From contig NZ_CP018786.1 of NCBI RefSeq assembly GCF_002025665.1, positions 1,550,001 to 1,614,000 on the forward strand: a stretch of DNA of 64,000 nt, given 5' to 3'. This DNA comes from Chryseobacterium indologenes (GTDB lineage Bacteria; Bacteroidota; Bacteroidia; Flavobacteriales; Weeksellaceae). The notes below the pieces were generated by a model, which did no database searches, was not told the DNA's origin, and was given only the letters and a program-made list of their open reading frames with translations. Shown here piece after piece: positions 8,846-16,108 of this stretch. The position numbers and the translations under genes were made by a program. Numbering within the stretch: the first letter of the stretch is position 1; every line of letters starts with the position of its first letter.

Positions 8846-10441
8846 TTAATTTTCTCTGAACTCACTGATGAAGTGTAATTTCACATTCGGGAATTTCTCC
8901 TGAGTCATGTGAATGGTGAAAGAAGAGTCAGCAAGAAATACCAATTGATTGTATTTGTCTCTCGCCAGGAATCTCTGCTTTAATCTTGCAAATTCTTTGA
9001 ATTCTTCAGACTTCTCATCAGCTTCTACCCAACATGCTTTGTGCATAGATAGCGGTTCATAAGTACATTTTGCACCATATTCATGCTCTAGACGATATTG
9101 GATAACTTCATACTGAAGGGCTCCAACCGTTCCAATGATCTTTCTTCCGTTCATTTCAAGCGTAAATAACTGTGCCACTCCTTCATCCATCAGTTGATCA
9201 ATACCTTTCGCCAATTGCTTAGCTTTTAAAGGATCGTTGTTATTGATATAACGGAAATGTTCAGGAGAGAAGCTTGGAATCCCTTTGAAGCTTAATTTTT
9301 CTCCGCCAGTCAATGTATCTCCGATTCTGAAACTTCCTGTATCATGTAAACCAACGATATCACCAGGGAAACTTTCTTCCACCACTTCTTTCTTGTCTGC
9401 AAAGAATGCGTTAGGAGAGGAGAATTTCATTTTTTTACCTTCTCTTACCAATAAGTAATTCTCGTTTCTTTTGAAGGTTCCCGAAACAATCTTTACGAAA
9501 GCAAGTCTGTCTCTGTGCTTAGGATCCATATTCGCGTGGATTTTAAAAACAAATCCTGTGAAAGTGCTTTCCTCAGGTTTTACCAGACGGGTATCACTTT
9601 CCTTAGGTTGTGGCATTGGAGCAATATCAATAAAAGCGTCCAATAATTCACGTACTCCAAAGTTATTTAAAGCTGATCCGAAGAATACCGGCTGAAGATC
9701 ACCTTTCATATAATCTTCACGGTTAAATTCAGGATAAACAGACTGGATCAGATCAAGCTCTTCTCGTAAAGTTTTTGCTGCTTTTTCACCAATAACATCA
9801 TCAATAGAAGTATCATTGATGTCATCAAACTTAATAGAATCTCCAACTTTCTGCTTTTTCTCTTCTAAAAATAACTGAATATTGTCTTCCCAGATGTTGT
9901 AAATTCCCTGGAAGTCGCTCCCCATACCAATCGGTAAAGAAAGAGGGCAAACCGTTAATCCTAATTTTTGTTCTACTTCATCCAAAAGATCGAAGGCGTC
10001 TTTACCTTCACGGTCCAGTTTATTGATGAAAACCAGCATTGGAATGTTTCTCATTCTACACACCTGTACCAGTTTTTCAGTTTGTTCCTCAACCCCTTTT
10101 GCAACGTCAATTACAACGATTACGGAGTCTACAGCAGTTAATGTTCTGTAAGTATCCTCAGCAAAGTCTTTGTGACCTGGAGTGTCTAGAATGTTGATTT
10201 TGTGATCTCTATATTCAAAAGCCAATACGGAAGTTGCTACAGAGATCCCTCTCTGTCTTTCAATTTCCATAAAGTCGGAGGTAGCTCCTTTTTTTATTTT
10301 GTTGGATTTTACCGCACCCGCTTCCTGAATTGCTCCACCGAAAAGAAGTAACTTTTCTGTAAGAGTTGTTTTTCCGGCATCCGGGTGGGAAATGATCCCG
10401 AAGGTCTTTCTTTTTTGTATTTCTTTGATTAAGTCTGACAT
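8846..10441 (-). CDS. prfC: Peptide chain release factor 3
   Basis: A 531-residue translational GTPase that recycles RF1/RF2 from the ribosome after termination. The G1 motif HPDAGKTT is near the start; G3 DTPGHKDF and G4 NKLD follow in order. The beta-barrel and C-terminal domains contain LTGGEKLSFKGIPSFSPE and the NNDPLKAKQL block typical of RF3 (not EF-G, which is about 160 residues longer). Length is as expected. It has its own terminator, so it is monocistronic. Confidence 0.96.
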   Translation of the reverse strand: MSDLIKEIQKRKTFGIISHPDAGKTTLTEKLLLFGGAIQEAGAVKSNKIKKGATSDFMEIERQRGISVATSVLAFEYRDHKINILDTPGHKDFAEDTYRTLTAVDSVIVVIDVAKGVEEQTEKLVQVCRMRNIPMLVFINKLDREGKDAFDLLDEVEQKLGLTVCPLSLPIGMGSDFQGIYNIWEDNIQLFLEEKKQKVGDSIKFDDINDTSIDDVIGEKAAKTLREELDLIQSVYPEFNREDYMKGDLQPVFFGSALNNFGVRELLDAFIDIAPMPQPKESDTRLVKPEESTFTGFVFKIHANMDPKHRDRLAFVKIVSGTFKRNENYLLVREGKKMKFSSPNAFFADKKEVVEESFPGDIVGLHDTGSFRIGDTLTGGEKLSFKGIPSFSPEHFRYINNNDPLKAKQLAKGIDQLMDEGVAQLFTLEMNGRKIIGTVGALQYEVIQYRLEHEYGAKCTYEPLSMHKACWVEADEKSEEFKEFARLKQRFLARDKYNQLVFLADSSFTIHMTQEKFPNVKLHFISEFREN

Positions 10442-10602
10442 ATCGTATTTTGAAGTTGCAAAAATCGTGATTTTTTACGAGGTTTTCAAATTTTAATTAA
10501 GACAATGTTAATTAGATAAAATAATAGAAGGATATTCAGGTTTCAGAATGATGAATATAGCTATGAAGCGGTCAATAGCTGGCTTTTCTTCAATGCAGCT
10601 TA

Positions 10603-11313
10603 TCAGACTATTATTTTTATTAGCAACATAAAAACATACACCAATCCTGCAGCAATCAGGATAATAATGGCTGCCATGATGTATTCAAATATCCCAAATT
10701 CTGTTTTTTGTGGTTCTGAACTAAGATTATATTGATCAATCGCCTGCTGACTTATTCTCAGATCCGGACGAAAGTGTTGAATCCCTTTTAGAAAATGGCG
10801 GTACAGATCATATTGGTTGCTTACAATTACCAGTTCAAAATTGAAATCAACACGTGTCGGTCCAACTTCCCCTGCTTTATTTTTAAGGTAGACCTGCAAT
10901 GTCGTTTTGCCATATTTTACGGTCTGGGTGTTGAAAACATGTACATCAGTGGATGAGTTCTGAGCTGGCTGAAGTTCATGATATAACAGTGTTTCAATGA
11001 TTGCATTCCGGCTGTTGTAAAATGTTACTCCTTTTTCATCTACAACCGCTTTTCGTACCTTTTGTTTTTTTCTGTAAGTTAAAGCCATTATCAAAGCGAT
11101 ACAACAAAATATAAGAAGCAGTTGGGCAATAAGAAGCGTGAAAAAAATGCCAAGATCATGTTCCAAATATTGCCAGAAATTATTATAAATAAGATTAAAA
11201 ACAACCCCGATTACCACCATAATCAGAATGACAGCGATCCAGAGAATTCCCATTAGAAAATAAGTAATGGGTGTGTTGATTTTAGATTCTATAGTCTGGA
11301 ACTTTTCAATCAT
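10603..11313 (-). CDS. Membrane protein of a tandem paralogous pair (second gene)
   Basis: A 236-residue protein with two N-terminal membrane segments (about 15-40 and 55-80), a soluble domain starting VVDEKGVTFYNSRNAIIE, and one C-terminal membrane segment (about 210-232). The soluble part shares VDE.G..FYNSRN.I and HF..GI..FRPDL with the neighbour upstream, so the two arose by duplication. The segment order (two helices, then a beta-rich domain) resembles bacterial PH-like membrane proteins, but this is only a guess. It lies 13 nt after its paralog and is clearly in the same operon. Function unknown. Confidence 0.75.
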   Translation of the reverse strand: MIEKFQTIESKINTPITYFLMGILWIAVILIMVVIGVVFNLIYNNFWQYLEHDLGIFFTLLIAQLLLIFCCIALIMALTYRKKQKVRKAVVDEKGVTFYNSRNAIIETLLYHELQPAQNSSTDVHVFNTQTVKYGKTTLQVYLKNKAGEVGPTRVDFNFELVIVSNQYDLYRHFLKGIQHFRPDLRISQQAIDQYNLSSEPQKTEFGIFEYIMAAIIILIAAGLVYVFMLLIKIIV

Positions 11314-11326
11314 ATTAATTCTTAGC

Positions 11327-12019
11327 CTAAGTTAACAAAAAAACAAGCCCGCATATAAGTGCTGTAATAATAAGTGCGGCCAGCATTAAAAGGCAGCCTC
11401 CTAAAGAAATTCCTTTACTGTTCACTTTCCAGGTTTCCGTATCAATAGAGTAGTTACGAAAAACAAAAGGATCTATTGTTAAATCAGGACGGAAAGTGAC
11501 AATGCCATGCAGAAAGTGGGCATACAAAATAGATTTGTTTTTTACCACTTTCAAAGGAAGATTCATGTCAATACGTCTTGTAGTCTCGCTTTTTTTATCT
11601 GATAGAATTGTTACCTCCAGTAAAGGAGCGATTCCTGATCCCACCGGATTAACTGTGTAAATATCAAAATTCTGTTTTGAAGACCGGAGATCCGTGTAGA
11701 GGATCTGATCCACAATTTCATTTCGTGAATTATAAAATAAAAGTCCGGTTTCATCAACTACAATTCTACGGGCTAATTTTTCTCTTTTGATCACATAATG
11801 GCGGATAACAGGAATCAAAATCAATAGTGAGATTCCCCAGCTGATCAGGGCAGGGTACAGCATGGCTTCAAATCCTCTTTTATATATTCCGTAGATAGGA
11901 CCTAAAACAAAAAGCAAAGTGAAAGGAATAAAGATCACAAAGAAAAGTACATTCAGAAAAATAGTCATCAGTTTGTTGGTTGTAGATTCAATTCTTTGAA
12001 ACGGAGATTCTGTATTCAT
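11327..12019 (-). CDS. Membrane protein of a tandem paralogous pair (first gene)
   Basis: A 230-residue protein with the same layout as its neighbour: two N-terminal membrane segments (about 18-45 and 52-72), a soluble domain opening VVDETGLLFYNSRNEIVDQ, HGIVTFRPDLTIDPF, and a C-terminal membrane segment. Both proteins begin with FQ(R/T)IES near the N-terminus, another mark of duplication. The promoter probably lies in the roughly 50 nt between this start and the divergent CPBP promoter. Function unknown. Confidence 0.75.
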   Translation of the reverse strand: MNTESPFQRIESTTNKLMTIFLNVLFFVIFIPFTLLFVLGPIYGIYKRGFEAMLYPALISWGISLLILIPVIRHYVIKREKLARRIVVDETGLLFYNSRNEIVDQILYTDLRSSKQNFDIYTVNPVGSGIAPLLEVTILSDKKSETTRRIDMNLPLKVVKNKSILYAHFLHGIVTFRPDLTIDPFVFRNYSIDTETWKVNSKGISLGGCLLMLAALIITALICGLVFLLT

Positions 12020-12069
12020 TTTGTGCTGTTCATGGATAAAGGAACGAAAATAAGAAATTCCTTTTTTAG

Positions 12070-12100
12070 TTGCCTGTAGCAGTCAAAAAAATTATCTTTG
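12070..12100 (+). promoter_or_regulatory. Promoter of the CPBP protease gene
   Basis: TTG at 12070-12072, a 20-nt spacer, and TATCTTTG at 12093-12100 match the Bacteroidota consensus exactly. An open frame in this region could begin at the TTG inside the -7 box; that cannot be the true start, which moves to ATG 12128. Confidence 0.85.
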
Positions 12101-12127
12101 TTTCTCATAAACTTTTACAGAGAAAGG

Positions 12128-12958
12128 ATGGGAAATAGCAAATATCCGAAGTTTACGTTCACATGGTTTGGCGGTGTTGTTTTGGTGGTTGGATTATTCG
12201 TGGGAACAATGGCCGTTTCTTTATTCAGTACTTTTTGGAAAGTTGTTTTCCGGGAAAATATTGAATTGAAAGACTGGTTTCTGATGGTGGCGAATTCTGT
12301 GGGATTCCTTACAGCTATTGCTTTCTTCGATTTTTTCGTTGTAAGACGTACCACTCAAAAGAAGCTTAATTTCAACTTATCATCGGTTAATTTTTCTACC
12401 TATCTTCTCATCTTTCCAATGATGGCAGGGATGATGTTTATTTCTGAATTTATTGCTGCTCAGATTCCGACTACCGGGCCGTTTTTCGGTGACTTTTATG
12501 AATATTTTACTCAGTTGATGAGCCAATTGACAGATAATCCTGTTATCATGATTATCATGACGGTAATCATGGCGCCGATTTTTGAGGAAATTATATTCAG
12601 AGGAATTATTCAGAAAGGATTGATCAATAAAGGAGTAGAACCATGGAAAGCAATTTTATATGCCTCCATTATTTTTGGAGTGGTTCACGGAAATCCATGG
12701 CAGTTTATCAGTGCAGTGATGCTCGGCTGCGTACTGGGATTAGTCTATCATAAAACAAAGTCTTTACTGATGCCGATATTGCTGCATGCGTTTAATAATT
12801 TAACACTGTCGTTATTGGTTCTTTATGGTAAAGATGAGAGTTTTGCAAAGGTTCTTCATGTTTCAGAATGGCTTGTACTAGCTGTTGGAATTATACTTTT
12901 CTCTTTGTTCTACTATCTTTTTATGAAAAAGTATAAAGTACATTATGCTGAAATGTAA
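12128..12958 (+). CDS. CPBP family intramembrane glutamic endopeptidase
   Basis: A 276-residue polytopic membrane protein of the CAAX-protease/CPBP (Abi) family. The three signature parts are present: FEEIIFRGII (EExxxR), FGVVHGNPWQF, and HAFNNL (HxxxN) in later helices. The family cleaves or processes membrane substrates; the bacterial substrate is usually unknown. I chose ATG 12128 because it follows AGAAAGG closely and lies 28 nt after the -7 box. A longer frame from 12098 would start inside the promoter. The RdgB gene follows 41 nt downstream and may share the transcript. Confidence 0.9.
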   Translation: MGNSKYPKFTFTWFGGVVLVVGLFVGTMAVSLFSTFWKVVFRENIELKDWFLMVANSVGFLTAIAFFDFFVVRRTTQKKLNFNLSSVNFSTYLLIFPMMAGMMFISEFIAAQIPTTGPFFGDFYEYFTQLMSQLTDNPVIMIIMTVIMAPIFEEIIFRGIIQKGLINKGVEPWKAILYASIIFGVVHGNPWQFISAVMLGCVLGLVYHKTKSLLMPILLHAFNNLTLSLLVLYGKDESFAKVLHVSEWLVLAVGIILFSLFYYLFMKKYKVHYAEM

Positions 12959-12999
12959 GTAACCCGGTTAAAAAAGTAAAATTGAAAATGAATATAGAA

Positions 13000-13575
13000 A
13001 TGGAATTATTAGTAGCGACACACAACGAACATAAAAAAGAAGAAATCCAACAGATACTGGGAAGTGATTGCGTGGTGAAAAGCCTTACCGATTATAATAT
13101 TCACGAAGAAATTGTAGAAGATGGAGATTCTTTTCATGCCAATGCCCAGATCAAGGCCAAATATTGCTTTGAAAGAACAGGGGTTCCAAGTCTGGGAGAT
13201 GACAGCGGTTTGGTAGTCGAATCTTTAGACGGAAGACCGGGAATTTTCTCTGCCCGTTATGCCGGAGATCATGATTTCGCCAAAAATATAGAAAAGGTAT
13301 TGGAAGAAATGCAGGGAATTGAAAACAGAAAAGCTTATTTTGTGACGGTTCTGTGTTATTATGATGAAAATGGTGCTCAATATTTTGAAGGAAGAGTTCA
13401 TGGAAATTTACTGACAGAAAATAAAGGTTTCAAAGGCTTCGGATATGATCCGATTTTTGTTCCTGAAGGATACGAAAGAACATTTGCAGAAATGGATCCT
13501 GAAGACAAAAACAAGATCAGCCACCGTAAACAGGCATTAGACCTATTTATGGATTTTTTAAAAGTAACTGATTAA
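13000..13575 (+). CDS. rdgB: Non-canonical purine NTP pyrophosphatase (RdgB/HAM1)
   Basis: A 191-residue enzyme that hydrolyses ITP, dITP and XTP to monophosphates, keeping deaminated purines out of DNA and RNA. It starts with the nucleotide-binding motif LLVATHNEHKKEE and contains PSLGDDSGLVVE, PGIFSARYAG, and GFGYDPIFVP, all hallmarks of the family. Possible starts are ATG 12988 (four residues longer) and ATG 13000. I chose 13000 because family proteins begin just before the (L/V)VATHN motif. Confidence 0.93.
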   Translation: MELLVATHNEHKKEEIQQILGSDCVVKSLTDYNIHEEIVEDGDSFHANAQIKAKYCFERTGVPSLGDDSGLVVESLDGRPGIFSARYAGDHDFAKNIEKVLEEMQGIENRKAYFVTVLCYYDENGAQYFEGRVHGNLLTENKGFKGFGYDPIFVPEGYERTFAEMDPEDKNKISHRKQALDLFMDFLKVTD

Positions 13576-13617
13576 GTTTAAATATCAGGAAGAAATCTCC
13601 ATTTATATTTTCTGTTG

Positions 13618-13625
13618 TACATTTG
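13618..13625 (+). promoter_or_regulatory. -7 promoter element upstream of RNase Z
   Basis: TACATTTG fits TAnnTTTG. No clear TTG is present at the -33 position. It lies 18 nt before the proposed TTG start codon, so the leader would be very short. Confidence 0.5.
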
Positions 13626-13643
13626 TTATCATAAATTATTGAT

Positions 13644-14558
13644 TTGAGTACTTATTTAACAATATTAGGCTTTAACTCTGCGATTCCAACCATCAATACA
13701 TCACCTACAGCACAGCTGCTGGAAATGGAAGAAAGGCTCTTCCTGATTGATTGTGGAGAAGGTACACAGGTACAGCTGAGAAAGGCAAAAGCAAGATTTT
13801 CAAAAATCAATCATATTTTTATCTCCCATCTTCATGGAGATCATTGTTTCGGACTTCCGGGGCTTATAGCCTCTTTCCGCCTTTTAGGAAGAGATATGCC
13901 TTTGCATGTTTATGGTCCTAAAGGAATTAAGAAGATGATGGAAACCATTTTTCAGATTACAGAAACCCATCGTGGCTTTGAAGTGATTTATCATGAACTG
14001 GATAAAGATTATTCTGAAAAAATATATGAGGATAACAGAATAGAAGTATACACTATTCCATTGGATCACAGGATTTACTGTAATGGGTATCTTTTTAATG
14101 AAAAACCGAAAGACAGACATCTTAATATGAAAGAGATTGCCAAGTACAGCGAAATTGAAACCTGTGATTATCACAATATCAAAGCAGGAAAAGATTTTGT
14201 ACTAAGCGATGGTTATATCCTTAAAAATGAAATTCTGACTGTTGATCCGGCTCCATCAGTATCCTATGCGTTTTGCAGTGATACCCGCTATCTTGAAAGT
14301 GTGATTCCTATTATTAAAAATGTAACGGTTTTGTATCATGAATCCACATTCTTACATGATCTGAAGGAAATGGCAGATTATACAGGTCATACCACAGCTT
14401 TGGAAGCAGCTACCATTGCTCAGAAAGCTCAGGTTGGAAAGTTGATTTTAGGTCACTTTTCCAACAGATATGGAGATCTGACAGTATTTACTGATGAGGC
14501 AAGAGAAATATTTCCCAATACATTTTTACCAAAAGCATTGGAGAGTGTAAAGATTTAG
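13644..14558 (+). CDS. rnz: Ribonuclease Z (tRNase Z)
   Basis: A 304-residue metallo-beta-lactamase-fold endonuclease that trims tRNA 3' ends. It begins STYLTILGFNSAIPT, with the zinc motif HLHGDH (HxHxDH) at about 54-59, then LDHRI, the late SYAFCSDT and the closing HFSNRY. The start is a TTG codon: the first conserved strand begins right after it and no ATG is available until residue 27, which would remove part of the fold. The TIGR02757 gene starts directly after the stop, so the two are co-transcribed. Confidence 0.94.
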   Translation: MSTYLTILGFNSAIPTINTSPTAQLLEMEERLFLIDCGEGTQVQLRKAKARFSKINHIFISHLHGDHCFGLPGLIASFRLLGRDMPLHVYGPKGIKKMMETIFQITETHRGFEVIYHELDKDYSEKIYEDNRIEVYTIPLDHRIYCNGYLFNEKPKDRHLNMKEIAKYSEIETCDYHNIKAGKDFVLSDGYILKNEILTVDPAPSVSYAFCSDTRYLESVIPIIKNVTVLYHESTFLHDLKEMADYTGHTTALEAATIAQKAQVGKLILGHFSNRYGDLTVFTDEAREIFPNTFLPKALESVKI

Positions 14559-14559
14559 A

Positions 14560-15336
14560 ATGAATATGTTGAAATTAGAAGAACTCAGAGATTTTCTCAA
14601 CGAAAAAGCAGATCAGTATAACGCTCCTGATTTTATTGAAAATGATCCGATACAGATTCCGCATCGTTTTTCTTTAAAACAGGATATTGAAATTGCTGGA
14701 TTTCTGGCAGCCACAATCTCCTGGGGAAACAGAAAGTCGATCATTAATTCTGCAGATAAAATGCTCGATATTATGGGGAATTCTCCCTATGATTTTGTGA
14801 TGAATTACTCAGAAAAAGATCTGGAAAGTATTCAGGATAAAAGCATTCACAGAACGTTCAACGGACAGGACTTTTCCTATTTCATCAGACAGTTCAACAG
14901 AATTTATAAAGAAAATGAAAGCCTGGAAATTCTATTTGACGTAAAAAAAACGGAGCATAACTTTCTCCATGCCATAGAACGATTCAGAAACGGATTTCTG
15001 GAAACAGAAAAACACAGAAGCCATAAACACGTCAGTTCTCCTTACAAAAACTCCTCTGCAAAAAGGATTATTATGTTTTTGAGATGGATGGTGCGTCAAG
15101 ACAAAAGGGGAGTAGATTTTGGAATTTGGGAAAAAATAGATCAGAAACATCTTTCCATTCCTCTGGATGTGCATACCGGAAATATCTCCAGAAAACTGGG
15201 GTTGGTTTCCAGAACACAAAATGACTGGAAAACAGTAGAGGAGCTGGATATTGCCATTAGAAAATTTGATGAAAAAGACCCTGCAAAATATGACTTTGCA
15301 TTGTTTGGATTAGGAGTAACAAAGGAACTGTTGTAA
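14560..15336 (+). CDS. TIGR02757 (DUF2400) family protein
   Basis: A 258-residue protein of the TIGR02757 family, found in Bacteroidota and some Proteobacteria, of unknown biochemical role. Recognisable parts are FLAATISWGNRKSII near residue 50, FLRWMVRQD, then GIW, and LDVHTGNISRKLGL, which recalls helix-hairpin-helix DNA glycosylase-like folds. ATG follows the RNase Z stop by one nucleotide, so translation is probably coupled. The next gene follows 11 nt later. Confidence 0.88.
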   Translation: MNMLKLEELRDFLNEKADQYNAPDFIENDPIQIPHRFSLKQDIEIAGFLAATISWGNRKSIINSADKMLDIMGNSPYDFVMNYSEKDLESIQDKSIHRTFNGQDFSYFIRQFNRIYKENESLEILFDVKKTEHNFLHAIERFRNGFLETEKHRSHKHVSSPYKNSSAKRIIMFLRWMVRQDKRGVDFGIWEKIDQKHLSIPLDVHTGNISRKLGLVSRTQNDWKTVEELDIAIRKFDEKDPAKYDFALFGLGVTKELL

Positions 15337-15347
15337 AAATATAAAGG

Positions 15348-15914
15348 ATGAAAAAATATAACGAGAAAACAGAAGTTCTTGAAAAAATTGCAGACAGTAT
15401 TACCTCATGGATAGGATCTATCCAGTCTCTGGTTGTGCATACCCTCTTGTTTCTTACTTCGTTTTTGCTTCCGATGCTGAATATTGTTGATTTTGATAAA
15501 ATGCTTCTTATCCTGACGACTGTACTTTCTCTGGAAGCCATTTATCTGGCAATCTTCATTCAGATGTCTGTGAATAAAAGCCACGAGAAAATTGAAGATA
15601 TCCAGGAAGATATCGAAGACATTCAGGAAGATATTGAGGAAATCAGCGAGGATATAGAAGAAATCAGCGAAGACATTGAAGAAATCAACGAGGATATAGA
15701 AGATATCCAGGAAGATATTGAGGAAATCAGTGAGGATATTGAAGAAATCAATGAAGACGAAGATGAAGAAGATCATAATGAAAGAGCGAAAAACGTAATA
15801 CTCAAGAGCAATGTAAGCTCGAATAAGAACGAAATTAAAGCGTTAAAAGATATTATCTCCCAGTTGCAGAATGAAATAGACCAGTTGAAAAAAGATGATA
15901 AACTGCCGGAATAA
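15348..15914 (+). CDS. DUF1003-like membrane protein with acidic coiled-coil heptads
   Basis: A 188-residue protein. Residues about 10-80 resemble DUF1003: IADSITSWIGS, a first membrane helix (VVHTLLFLTSFLLPML), and a second (LILTTVLSLEAIYLAIFI). Then come eight near-identical heptads of the type I-E-D/E-I-x-E-D (about 82-137), a strongly acidic coiled coil. A charged tail ending QLQNEIDQLKKDDK could extend the coiled coil. It is the last gene of the rnz unit and is followed by a terminator. DUF1003 proteins have no known activity; the heptad array probably drives oligomerisation (inference). Confidence 0.8.
   Translation: MKKYNEKTEVLEKIADSITSWIGSIQSLVVHTLLFLTSFLLPMLNIVDFDKMLLILTTVLSLEAIYLAIFIQMSVNKSHEKIEDIQEDIEDIQEDIEEISEDIEEISEDIEEINEDIEDIQEDIEEISEDIEEINEDEDEEDHNERAKNVILKSNVSSNKNEIKALKDIISQLQNEIDQLKKDDKLPE
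15591..15758 (+). repeat. Eight 21-nt tandem repeats coding acidic heptads
   Basis: Eight in-frame units encode I-E-(D/E)-I-(Q/S/N)-E-D. Codons vary between units (ATT/ATC/ATA, GAT/GAC), so the copies are not fresh duplications or amino-acid sequence is under selection. Copy number could change by slippage or recombination without breaking the frame. Confidence 0.85.
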
Positions 15915-15929
15915 TGACAATTAAAATAT

Positions 15930-15961
15930 AAACAGATCAATAACATTGATCTGTTTTTTTA
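15930..15961 (+). terminator. Intrinsic terminator of the rnz unit
   Basis: AAACAGATCAA and TTGATCTGTTT arms with a 5-nt loop, followed by T's. Confidence 0.9.
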
Positions 15962-16084
15962 TGTCTGAATTTTTGGGTTTAATGATTTATGGAAAATGTA
16001 ACGATAAGAAAAATTCATTATGAATGTAGGTGTAGAAATAGAAAATACTAATAGGTGAGGGTGAATTAGTATGATTATTTTTGC

Positions 16085-16092
16085 TACATTTG
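16085..16092 (+). promoter_or_regulatory. -7 element of the first choice-of-anchor L gene
   Basis: TACATTTG matches TAnnTTTG and lies 17 nt before the start codon. No canonical TTG is seen at -33. Confidence 0.5.
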
Positions 16093-16108
16093 AACAAATG
16101 AAAACAAA

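Noticed and set aside
12098..12130. Longer N-terminus for the CPBP protease from TTG 12098
   Set aside because: The TTG is part of the -7 promoter box TATCTTTG and would not be transcribed.
15405..15776. Minus-strand gene over the heptad array (123 codons)
   Set aside because: It is the complement of the acidic heptad repeats and of the membrane domain; its hydrophobic residues arise from reading GAT/GAA in reverse. The plus frame has the signals and the fold.
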